A stretch of 15,201 nucleotides of DNA. It comes from JALEVB01 sp022768265 (GTDB lineage: Bacteria; Bacillota_I; Bacilli_A; Erysipelotrichales; Erysipelotrichaceae). Positions 7,214 to 13,657 of the stretch are shown here, piece after piece. The notes under the pieces are model-generated. The model searched no databases, was not told where the DNA came from, and saw only the letters and a program-made list of their open reading frames with translations. Made by a program: the position numbers and the translations under genes. Where the stretch lies: assembly GCA_034168985.1 (NCBI GenBank), contig JAXFJE010000036.1, positions 1-15,201 of the forward strand. Direction: 5' to 3'. Each line of letters starts with the position of its first letter. The stretch's first letter is position 1.

Positions 7214-7270
7214 TTGCTTATATCTTAAACAAATAAGCGTACCTGAAAAGTTTTTTAGGCACGCTTTTTC
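7210..7270 (+). terminator. FMN-riboswitch expression platform: antiterminator and terminator
   Basis: The terminator is AAGCGT-A-CCT (7235-7244) pairing with AGG-C-ACGCTT (7257-7266), with one mismatch, followed by TTTTT to 7269. A competing stem, TTATTTG (7210-7216) with CAAATAA (7230-7236), uses both the 3' arm of the aptamer closing stem and the first bases of the terminator stem. FMN binding would hold 7205-7213 in the aptamer, block the antiterminator and favour termination. The pairings are read by eye. Confidence 0.8.
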
Positions 7271-7293
7271 TTTGTTTGCAGGGAGGGATATAA

Positions 7294-7929
7294 GTGAGTA
7301 CAAAGAAAATTACAACGGTAGGGATCTTGTGTGCCATGGCCATGGTAGTTAATTTGTTGATTTCCTTTCCTCTGGTGCCAGCAGTATCTTTTTTGAAGTA
7401 TGATCCTAAAGATATCATCATTGTCATGGGTGGTTTCATTTACGGACCACTTACAGCGATGTTGATGAGCTTTATCTGCTCGGTTTTAGAAATCATGTTT
7501 CGAGGGGGCAATGCATTGGACATTTTGATGAACATGGTGTCTACTTGCTCGTTTGCTTGTGTGGCAGCTTATGTTTATTATAAGCAACATACCAAGAAAG
7601 GCGCTATCATCGGCTTAGTTGCAGGGGTGATCATTTCGGCTGCCATCATGTGTTTATGGAACTATGTGATCACACCAATCTATTATGGCTGGCCACGTGC
7701 GGAAGTTGTAGCTATCTTGCTTCCGGGAATCTTGCCTTTTAATTTGATTAAAACTGGTGGCAATGCTGCTATTACGATGGTATTGTATAAACCATTCGTA
7801 ACGATCTTGAGGCATAATAATTTAGCGAATAAAAATGATGAAAAAGCTAATTATGGCTTAGCTTGGCTGATCATGTTCGTATGTGTATCAATTATGTTGT
7901 TTGTTTTAGCTAAGGGAGGAACGATTTAA
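7294..7929 (+). CDS. ribU: ECF transporter riboflavin S component (copy 1)
   Basis: Encodes 211 residues from a GTG start, with GGGAGG seven bases upstream. RibU is the substrate-binding membrane subunit of an energy-coupling factor importer; it binds riboflavin and works with shared EcfA, EcfA' and EcfT subunits, which are not in this window. The protein is strongly hydrophobic with about six membrane segments. It has the RibU-like N-terminal FLKYDPKDIIIVMGGFIYGP block, a central LWNYVITPIYYG segment and a conserved LLPGILPFNLIK loop. Its position just behind an FMN riboswitch supports riboflavin as the substrate. It is followed after one base by the next gene, and a second copy follows at 8412. 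The C-terminal tail carries one more hydrophobic helix. Confidence 0.92.
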   Translation: MSTKKITTVGILCAMAMVVNLLISFPLVPAVSFLKYDPKDIIIVMGGFIYGPLTAMLMSFICSVLEIMFRGGNALDILMNMVSTCSFACVAAYVYYKQHTKKGAIIGLVAGVIISAAIMCLWNYVITPIYYGWPRAEVVAILLPGILPFNLIKTGGNAAITMVLYKPFVTILRHNNLANKNDEKANYGLAWLIMFVCVSIMLFVLAKGGTI

Positions 7930-7930
7930 G

Positions 7931-8395
7931 ATGAAAGAAATTACTTTTGAACAAGCAAAAAAAATAATGTTTGATAAGTTGGGAGATTATAAGATCATGG
8001 CGTTAGCTAGTAGTGTCGCTGATTATCCAATGGTAAGAAATGTTAGCTGTGTCTTTTATGATGAAAAAATCTATTTTAAGACCGATAAAAATTTTCGTAA
8101 GACCCAGCAATTATTTAAAAATAAGCAAGTGGCAATGTGCTTCAATGGGGTGCAAGTAGAAGGCAAGGCACTTAATAAAGGCTTGGTCATTGATGAACCA
8201 GGACGTATTTTTGAAAAGAAATATAAAGAATTTTTATGGCAAAGCTATAATGCTTATAGTCATGTTGATACGGAGATCTTGATCGAAGTTACCCCTGAAT
8301 TTGTGGAAATTTGGGATGAAGATGAAGATCGTCAAGCATTTCAATTGTTTGTAGATTTTAATAAACAAACTGTTGAATATAAACCATATGATTAA
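7931..8395 (+). CDS. Pyridoxamine 5'-phosphate oxidase-like FMN-binding protein
   Basis: Encodes 154 residues with the pattern of a small split beta-barrel flavoprotein: a starting helix (EQAKKIMFDKLGDYKIMALAS), then VRNVSCVFYDEKIYFKTDKNFRKTQQLFKNKQVAMCF, the usual FMN-binding core of this superfamily, and an EILIEVTPEFVEIWD strand. Members bind FMN or F420 and act as oxidoreductases or flavin carriers; the substrate cannot be predicted. AGGGAGG lies 11 bases upstream within the end of ribU, and the gap to ribU is one base. Being flanked by two riboflavin transporter genes under an FMN riboswitch, it is probably part of the flavin regulon. It is not expected to be the vitamin B6 enzyme PdxH, as it is short and lacks that context. 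Confidence 0.8.
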   Translation: MKEITFEQAKKIMFDKLGDYKIMALASSVADYPMVRNVSCVFYDEKIYFKTDKNFRKTQQLFKNKQVAMCFNGVQVEGKALNKGLVIDEPGRIFEKKYKEFLWQSYNAYSHVDTEILIEVTPEFVEIWDEDEDRQAFQLFVDFNKQTVEYKPYD

Positions 8396-8411
8396 TAAGC
8401 GAGGAAGTTAG

Positions 8412-9062
8412 ATGAATATTAAAAAAATTACGACCTTAGGAGTATTATGCTCATTAGCGGTGATCGCCAATTTAGTTGTATCGTTTCCGATCATACCGGC
8501 TGTAGCCTTTTTACGTTATGATCCTAAAGATATCATTATCGTGATCGGGGGCTTTATATATGGCCCGCTTAGTGCGATGGTCATGAGCTTGATTACAAGC
8601 TTTATCGAAGTGTTATATCGAAATGCGGGTGGCAATATCTTGATCGATATTTTGATGAATGTTATTTCTACGTGTAGCTTAGCTTGTATCGCTGCTTATT
8701 ATTATAAAAAACACCATGATCGTAAAGGAGCAATCAAAGGCTTGCTTATTGGCGCTGCCGTTTCCATCTTAGCAATGTGCTTGTGGAATTATATCGTTAC
8801 ACCAATTTATTATGGAATGCCTAGAAGCGTGGTTGCTGCAATGATCTTGCCGGGGATCTTGCCCTTTAATTTGATCAAAAATGGGATCAATGTCGTGATC
8901 GTCATTTATCTATATAAGCCAATCGTTAATTTATTGCGTCGTAATAATTTAGCTAATATTGATGGTGAAGGTAAGATGAGCACTGCTTTCTTGTTGTTTG
9001 GGGCTTTTGCCTTACTTACGATAGTGCTGTTGTTTTTGGTGCATTACGGTATCATAAAATAA
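8412..9062 (+). CDS. ribU: ECF transporter riboflavin S component (copy 2)
   Basis: Encodes 216 residues, closely similar to copy 1 along the whole length: the same FLRYDPKDIIIVIGGFIYGP, CLWNYIVTPIYYG and ILPGILPFNLIK blocks and about six membrane segments. GAGGA lies six bases before the ATG, 16 bases after the flavoprotein stop, so it is the third gene of the riboswitch-controlled operon. Differences are concentrated in the middle (YRNAGGNILIDILMN against FRGGNALDILMN) and in the final helix, so the copies may differ in affinity or in preference for another flavin or related vitamin (inference). No terminator hairpin is obvious after the stop; a new promoter follows. Confidence 0.9.
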   Translation: MNIKKITTLGVLCSLAVIANLVVSFPIIPAVAFLRYDPKDIIIVIGGFIYGPLSAMVMSLITSFIEVLYRNAGGNILIDILMNVISTCSLACIAAYYYKKHHDRKGAIKGLLIGAAVSILAMCLWNYIVTPIYYGMPRSVVAAMILPGILPFNLIKNGINVVIVIYLYKPIVNLLRRNNLANIDGEGKMSTAFLLFGAFALLTIVLLFLVHYGIIK

Positions 9063-9079
9063 GCTAAAATAAATAAATA

Positions 9080-9108
9080 TTGTTAATTTTAGAGATGTTT
9101 GTTATAAT
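9080..9108 (+). promoter_or_regulatory. Extended -10 promoter of secG-rnr-smpB
   Basis: TGTTATAAT (9100-9108) is an extended -10 with a perfect TATAAT. TTGTTA (9080-9085) is a four-of-six -35 at 17 bases. Transcription should start near 9115, ahead of the GGAAGG ribosome-binding site of secG. Confidence 0.75.
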
Positions 9109-9136
9109 TGTTTAGTACATTTGGAAGGTGAAAATT

Positions 9137-9358
9137 ATGTTAGATATTTTATTGATGATAGTATCTGCAGGATTAATCGTATTAACATTATTACAAAGCG
9201 GTAAATCAGATGGGATTTCAGGGGCATTCACAGGTAATGGTGGATTGAACTTGTTTGCTAACGCTAAGGAAAGAGGATCTGAAAAAGTTATCTCTAATTT
9301 GACATTAGCGTTGGGTATCTTATTTTTCGTATTAGTTATTGTAATTAGAGTTATATAA
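9137..9358 (+). CDS. secG: Preprotein translocase subunit SecG
   Basis: Encodes 73 residues, typical for SecG, the small subunit of the SecYEG channel that eases preprotein movement across the membrane. Two membrane helices (about 3-20 and 54-72) flank the conserved loop LLQSGKSDGISGAFTG and the LFANAKERGSEK segment. A GTG at 9128 could extend it by three residues, but that codon overlaps the GGAAGG site (9123-9128), which is well placed eight bases before ATG 9137; I prefer the latter. It sits ahead of rnr and smpB, an arrangement common in Firmicutes. Its stop lies inside a terminator-like hairpin. Confidence 0.93.
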   Translation: MLDILLMIVSAGLIVLTLLQSGKSDGISGAFTGNGGLNLFANAKERGSEKVISNLTLALGILFFVLVIVIRVI

Positions 9359-9392
9359 AAGGTCCTTGCAAATAAAGGATCTTTTATTTTTT
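9357..9392 (+). terminator. Terminator/attenuator between secG and rnr
   Basis: An 11-pair stem, AAAAGGTCCTT (9357-9367) with AAGGATCTTTT (9375-9385), with one G-U pair and a seven-base loop, is followed by TTTTATTTTTT to 9392. It begins within the secG stop codon and ends immediately before the AGGAG of rnr (9393-9397). No separate rnr promoter was found, so it probably lets part of transcription through and lowers rnr-smpB output relative to secG. Confidence 0.7.
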
Positions 9393-9403
9393 AGGAGAAA
9401 AAG

Positions 9404-11512
9404 ATGGAACAATTGAAGACGAAGATCTTAAATATGATCGCAGAAAATAAAAAAGGATATTTTGATCTAAAGAAGTTGGCGGCTAAATTAAAAATGACCA
9501 AGACTTCTGATTTTGTCATGCTTAATAAAGCATTAAATCAGTTGGAAGATGATTTTTTGATTGTTCGAAATAGTCAAAACTATTTTATGACCATCGATCA
9601 AGCTGGAATGTATCAAGGAACGATCAGTTTGAACAAAAAAGGCTTTGGTTTTGTGGATATCGATGAAAAGACTAGTTTTTATATCAATGCTAGATATGTA
9701 AATGGCGCAATGGATAAAGATAAGGTCTTGATCCAGGTTCTAGAAGGGGATGAGGCTAAAGTCTTAAAGGTTGTGGAAAGAAATAGTGATAATTTGATTG
9801 CGACCGTTGTTGGCAAGAATTTGAGCATTCGTTTGGATGATGCACGTTATCGTGATTATCGCTTATCGGTAGTTAATCGTAAAGATTTTAATTTAGTGCG
9901 AGGACTTAAGTTACAACTTAAAGTTGTACAATTTAAAGATCCGCTTAAAGTAGAAATTGTCAGAGTAATTGGTCATGAGAATGATCCAGGGGTAGATATC
10001 AGCAGCATTTTGTTGGCGAATGATATTAAATTAGAATTTGATCAGGCGACATTAGATGAGGCTAACGCTATTCCGCAACAAGTAGAATTACCTCAAATGC
10101 TAAAACGTAAAGATCTATCTAAGCGTACGATCGTGACGATCGATGGTGATGATTCTAAGGACTTTGATGATGCGATCAGTATCCAAAGGTTGGATGATGG
10201 CTTTTTGCTAGGGGTACATATTGCGGATGTTTCTGCTTATGTCAAAGAAGGATCGCCATTAGATAAAGAAGCATACACAAGAGGGACAAGCGTCTATGTG
10301 TGTGATAGGGTCGTGCCGATGTTACCTCATGTCTTAAGCAATGGTATTTGTAGCTTAAATCCAGGAGTAGATAGATTGTGTATCAGTGTAGATATGAAGA
10401 TCGATAGAAAGGGCGAGATCGTTGATTATGAACTATATCCATCGATCATCTGTTCAAATCAAAGAATGACCTATAATAATGTCAATAAGATCTTGGCTGG
10501 AGATCCACGTTTGCAAGCACAGTATCAAGCATTGGTTCCAATGTTTTTTGATATGGTAGAATGTGCTAACTTGATTAGGAAACGTCGAGTAGATAATGGG
10601 GCTATTGAATTTGATACGGATGAAGCATATATCATCGTGGATAAAAAAGGTAAACCAGTAGATATCAAGTTGAGAGATTGCGGAATTTCTCAAGGTATCA
10701 TCGAAGATTTCATGATCTGTGCCAATGAATGTGTTGCGAGGATCATGAAGTTCCAAAATTTACCATGTATATATCGTATTCACGAAAGTCCTAAAATGGA
10801 AAAGTTAAAAGAGTTTGCATTAATTGCGAAAATAAGAGGTCATAAATTCAAAGGTGATCTGGCGAATATTAGGCCGCTAGATATTCAAAAGTGCTTGGAT
10901 AGTTTTACTGATGAGCAAGAACATAGCGTTTTATCTACCTTGATGTTACGTTGCATGCAAAAAGCGCGTTATGACGCAAATTGTGTGGGACATTTTGGCT
11001 TAGCTAGCAAAGAATATTTACATTTTACTTCGCCTATTCGTAGATATCCTGATCTAATCGTTCATCGTATGATTCGAAAATATATCTTTGAGCAAAATTA
11101 TGATGATCTAGCTAAAGATGAAAAAATGGTCGATGATGCAGCAATGCAGGCTAGTGAGCGAGAAGATAAGGCTACTTATGCTGAGCGTGACGTTGTTGAT
11201 ATGAAAAAAGCTGAATATATGCAAAATTTTGTTGGACAGTATTTTGATGGAATCATCTCTAGCGTTACTAATTTTGGCTTTTTTGTCAAATTAGATAATA
11301 CAGTAGAAGGTTTGGTACATGTAACCAGTTTAAGCGATGATCACTACACTTATATTCCTACGATGATGTGTTTACAAGGAAAAAGCAAACAAAAACGTTA
11401 CACTTTAGGCGATAAGGTGAGGATCAAAGTGATCGGCGCAAATAAAGAAGAGGGAACGGTTGATTTTAAGGTTGTCGTTCCACGGAAGAAAAGAAAACAA
11501 GTTTGGATGTGA
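9404..11512 (+). CDS. rnr: Ribonuclease R
   Basis: Encodes 702 residues, normal for the 3'-to-5' exoribonuclease RNase R, which degrades structured RNA and, with tmRNA-SmpB, faulty messages. Domains in order: N-terminal winged-helix region (about 1-65), two cold-shock-like OB domains (about 70-205), the RNB catalytic domain (about 235-565), and an S1 RNA-binding domain (from about 610) with GQYFDGIISSVTNFGFFVKL. The active site is visible as IDGDDSKDFDDA (246-257), with D247, D253, D255 and D256 matching the metal-binding aspartates of RNase II. HFGLASKEYLHFTSPIRRYPDL is the family signature late in RNB. AGGAG lies six bases before the ATG. A lysine/arginine-rich tail ends the protein. It is four bases from smpB. 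Confidence 0.97.
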   Translation: MEQLKTKILNMIAENKKGYFDLKKLAAKLKMTKTSDFVMLNKALNQLEDDFLIVRNSQNYFMTIDQAGMYQGTISLNKKGFGFVDIDEKTSFYINARYVNGAMDKDKVLIQVLEGDEAKVLKVVERNSDNLIATVVGKNLSIRLDDARYRDYRLSVVNRKDFNLVRGLKLQLKVVQFKDPLKVEIVRVIGHENDPGVDISSILLANDIKLEFDQATLDEANAIPQQVELPQMLKRKDLSKRTIVTIDGDDSKDFDDAISIQRLDDGFLLGVHIADVSAYVKEGSPLDKEAYTRGTSVYVCDRVVPMLPHVLSNGICSLNPGVDRLCISVDMKIDRKGEIVDYELYPSIICSNQRMTYNNVNKILAGDPRLQAQYQALVPMFFDMVECANLIRKRRVDNGAIEFDTDEAYIIVDKKGKPVDIKLRDCGISQGIIEDFMICANECVARIMKFQNLPCIYRIHESPKMEKLKEFALIAKIRGHKFKGDLANIRPLDIQKCLDSFTDEQEHSVLSTLMLRCMQKARYDANCVGHFGLASKEYLHFTSPIRRYPDLIVHRMIRKYIFEQNYDDLAKDEKMVDDAAMQASEREDKATYAERDVVDMKKAEYMQNFVGQYFDGIISSVTNFGFFVKLDNTVEGLVHVTSLSDDHYTYIPTMMCLQGKSKQKRYTLGDKVRIKVIGANKEEGTVDFKVVVPRKKRKQVWM

Positions 11513-11516
11513 TAAG

Positions 11517-11966
11517 ATGAGTGAAAAAATAATTTCGATCAATCGCAAGGCTTCATATAATTATTACCTTGTGGAGCGTTTTGAAGCTGGTCTAGTTTTA
11601 AAAGGCACGGAAATCAAAGCGATACGTCAAGGTAAGGTACAGTTTAAAGATGCGTATATCTCGATCATCAAGCATGAGGCTTTTATCAAAGAAATGCATA
11701 TTGCAGCATATGAATATGGTAACATCTTCAATCATGATGAAACACGAGAGAGAAAATTGTTGTTGCATAAACAAGAGATCATGAAGCTTGAACAAAAAGT
11801 TAAGCTTAAAGGCTTTACCATCGTACCAGTTAAGCTATATTTGAAAGATGGCAAGGCGAAGATGGAAATTGCCTTAGCAAAAGGTAAAGAGCTATATGAT
11901 AAGCGACAAGATGCTAAGATCAAAGACGCTAAAAGAGAAATGGCCAAAGCATTAAAACTTAGATAA
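11517..11966 (+). CDS. smpB: SsrA-binding protein SmpB
   Basis: Encodes 149 residues. SmpB binds tmRNA and brings it to stalled ribosomes for trans-translation. The family core is plain: NRKASYNYYLVERFEAGLVL, LKGTEIKAIRQGKVQFKDAY, the KEMHIAAYEYGN..HDETRERKLLLHKQEI block, GFTIVPVKLYLKDGKAKMEIALAKGKE and the basic DKRQDAKIKDAKREMAKAL tail. An upstream reading from 11460 would overlap rnr in another frame and adds no family sequence; ATG 11517, four bases after the rnr stop, fits the known N-terminus. Its ribosome-binding site (GGATGTGA) is weak, suggesting coupling to rnr. ssrA, often next to smpB, is not in the 187 bases that follow. Confidence 0.96.
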   Translation: MSEKIISINRKASYNYYLVERFEAGLVLKGTEIKAIRQGKVQFKDAYISIIKHEAFIKEMHIAAYEYGNIFNHDETRERKLLLHKQEIMKLEQKVKLKGFTIVPVKLYLKDGKAKMEIALAKGKELYDKRQDAKIKDAKREMAKALKLR

Positions 11967-12013
11967 AAATCATCTATCTTTGATGTGCTTAGTTGACAAT
12001 AGCGCTAATGAGC

Positions 12014-12060
12014 AAAAAAAAAGGGATCGATTCCATTTGAAGGATCGATCCTTTACTTTT
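12014..12060. terminator. Bidirectional terminator between smpB and hit
   Basis: A 13-pair stem (12021-12033 with 12042-12054, centred on the two ATCGAT blocks, with two G-U pairs) closes an eight-base loop. It has nine A residues on its left (12014-12022) and CTTTACTTTT on its right, so it can stop transcription from smpB on the plus strand and, more strongly, read-through from hit on the minus strand. Confidence 0.8.
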
Positions 12061-12110
12061 GAAGATGCTAGCAGTATTGTTAGCTAATTAAAGACGATGT
12101 TTTGATCATG

Positions 12111-12141
12111 AAAAAAGCGGATCCTAATTAAAGGATTCGCT
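12111..12141 (-). terminator. Terminator of the hit gene
   Basis: AGCGGATCCT (12116-12125) pairs with AGGATTCGCT (12132-12141) with one G-U-type wobble around a six-base loop. On the minus strand it is followed by six U residues (12116-12111). It lies 13 bases after the hit stop. Confidence 0.85.
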
Positions 12142-12153
12142 AGATGTTACGTG

Positions 12154-12546
12154 CTATTTTAATAATTCATAAGCTTTTTCTAGGTCTTTGGCAGGATTTT
12201 CGTTGAAGACGATCTCTAATTTATCATTTTCATCATAACGGGGAATGATGTGATAATGCATGTGCATGACCGTTTGCCCAGCAGCTTCATTGGCATTGTG
12301 CAGGATGTTGATACCTTTTGCATTGGTTTTAGTTTGAATCTTGCAAGCTAGTTCTTTAACGACTTTCATGAGCTGGCAATAAGTGTCTGGATCGACATCT
12401 AAAATGTTGGTGAAATGTTTTTTGGGAACCACGATGGTATGACCAAAAGTTGTTTGGGAAATGTCTAAAAATGCTAGGACATTCTCATCTTCATATAGCT
12501 TGTAGCTAGGAATTTCATTATTGATAATTGAACAAAAAATACACAT
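12154..12546 (-). CDS. hit: HIT family protein (histidine triad nucleotide hydrolase/transferase)
   Basis: Encodes 130 residues. HIT proteins are small cytoplasmic nucleotide-binding enzymes that cleave substrates such as adenosine phosphoramidates. The histidine triad is HMHYH (H95, H97, H99) in the usual ..GQTVMHMHYHIIPR context. CIFC at the N-terminus (C2, C5), with H44 and H95, fits the zinc-binding pattern of Hint-like proteins. GHTIVVPKKH and AFLDISQTTFGH are further family blocks. The start has AAGGAG eight bases upstream (12560-12555 on the minus strand). It is single and divergent from the foldase gene at 12682. As I recall, hit and prsA are also close neighbours in Bacillus subtilis, so the pairing may be old. 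The physiological substrate is unknown. Confidence 0.93.
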   Translation of the reverse strand: MCIFCSIINNEIPSYKLYEDENVLAFLDISQTTFGHTIVVPKKHFTNILDVDPDTYCQLMKVVKELACKIQTKTNAKGINILHNANEAAGQTVMHMHYHIIPRYDENDKLEIVFNENPAKDLEKAYELLK

Positions 12547-12566
12547 AATTATTTCTCCTTTTTATT

Positions 12567-12572
12567 ATTATA
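12567..12572 (-). promoter_or_regulatory. -10 element of the hit promoter
   Basis: The minus strand reads TATAAT here, within CATATAATAATA, about 20 bases before the hit start. The -35 position, near 12590, falls in the left arm of an inverted repeat and has no good TTGACA match. Confidence 0.4.
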
Positions 12573-12583
12573 TGCTATTTTTG

Positions 12584-12629
12584 GCAAACTTCACATAAAA
12601 TTCAGCTTATTTATGGGGGATAAGTTTGC
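12584..12629. repeat. Inverted repeat in the hit/foldase divergent promoter region
   Basis: GCAAACTT (12584-12591) is repeated in perfect inversion as AAGTTTGC (12622-12629). Inside it, CATAAA (12594-12599) and TTTATG (12610-12615) form a second perfect inverted pair. The block lies nearly midway between the likely -10 of hit (12567-12572, minus) and the AT-rich -10 area of the foldase gene (around 12647-12652), covering both -35 positions. It may be an operator for a shared regulator or a cruciform-prone spacer; no known consensus is recognised. Confidence 0.5.
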
Positions 12630-12681
12630 TTAAACAAAAAAATTATTATAAAATAATATGGAGTTTTCAGGGAGGAAAATC

Positions 12682-13656
12682 ATGAAAGAATTTATTAAAA
12701 AATATGGTGTTCTTACTTTGATCATCTGTTTTTTAGTGGGAGCTATTGGCTTGTATGCAGTTAGTGAAGCTAAAAAGGTAGTTCCTGGAAAAAAGGTAAA
12801 TGGTGAGGATATCGTTTATAGTATCAACAACGAAGATGTTAGCGCTAATGCATTATACGACAAGATGTATGAAAAAAATGGCATAGGCAGTGTCTATTTG
12901 GCATTTGAAAAAGCCGTTTTGGATCAAGCGGTAGAAACAACAGAAGATATGGAAAAAATTGCTGCTTATAATGCTCAACAAATTATTTCTAATTACCAAA
13001 GTTCATATGGTGAAGATTATGAGCAATATATCGTTAGTGCTTTAAAATCTTCAGGTTATGATTCAATTGCTGATCTAGATAAATATTTGATCACACAATT
13101 AAAGGCTGAACAATTAGTTAAAGAATATCTAACTAATAATCAAGAAGCTTATGATGAATTTGCTAGTAAATATCAACCACGCAAAGTAAGTCATATCTTG
13201 GTTAAGATGGCAGATAGCGCTAATCCTACAGAAGAAGAATTAGCTAAAGTAAAAGCGGTTGATGAAGCTTTAGCTTCAGGAAAATCATTTGGCGAAGTTG
13301 CAACAGAATATTCTGATGATAGTAGTGCCCAAACTGCAGGTAGCTTAGGTTGGATGGATGTTAATACTAGTTTTGTCGAATCATTTAAAACAGCGGCTTT
13401 AGCTTTAAATGAAGGTGAAGTAAGTGAATGGGTCGTTTCGGAATATGGTTATCATTTGATCAAATGTGACGCTAGTACATATGAATCATTATCTGCTAGT
13501 GAAGATTTTGTAGCTAATGTATTACAATCAGATATTACGATCAAAACCAAAGCTCTTTGGAACAAAGCAGAAGAATTGGGCATGGATTTCAATGGAAACA
13601 CTGAATTAGAAGCTCAACTTCGTGAATATATGTTATTAGAAGAGGGGGACAACTAA
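12682..13656 (+). CDS. Membrane-anchored parvulin-type peptidyl-prolyl isomerase (PrsA/SurA-like foldase)
   Basis: Encodes 324 residues. Proteins of this kind help exported proteins fold by cis-trans isomerisation of prolyl bonds outside the membrane. Residues 9-28 form a hydrophobic anchor (VLTLIICFLVGAIGLYAV) without a usable lipobox, unlike classical PrsA. A helical SurA_N-like chaperone region follows (about 50-160), then a parvulin domain (about 166-262) with RKVSHILVK (H171), FGEVATEYSDD, GSLGWMD and SEYGYHLIK. GGGAGG lies six bases before ATG 12682; an upstream start at 12658 would put the anchor farther in and lacks a good ribosome-binding site. Its gene is divergent from hit and one base from the next lipoprotein gene, with which it shares the general plan. 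Confidence 0.88.
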   Translation: MKEFIKKYGVLTLIICFLVGAIGLYAVSEAKKVVPGKKVNGEDIVYSINNEDVSANALYDKMYEKNGIGSVYLAFEKAVLDQAVETTEDMEKIAAYNAQQIISNYQSSYGEDYEQYIVSALKSSGYDSIADLDKYLITQLKAEQLVKEYLTNNQEAYDEFASKYQPRKVSHILVKMADSANPTEEELAKVKAVDEALASGKSFGEVATEYSDDSSAQTAGSLGWMDVNTSFVESFKTAALALNEGEVSEWVVSEYGYHLIKCDASTYESLSASEDFVANVLQSDITIKTKALWNKAEELGMDFNGNTELEAQLREYMLLEEGDN

Positions 13657-13657
13657 G

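Noticed and set aside
11993..11998. Perfect TTGACA resembling a -35 box after smpB
   Set aside because: The -10 position falls in the A tract of the terminator with no TATAAT-like sequence, and no plus-strand gene follows.
12625..12657. Defined promoter for the foldase gene
   Set aside because: TATAAA (12647-12652) could be a -10, but the region is so AT-rich and the -35 candidates (TTTGCT, TTGCTT) so poor that I do not list it as a feature.
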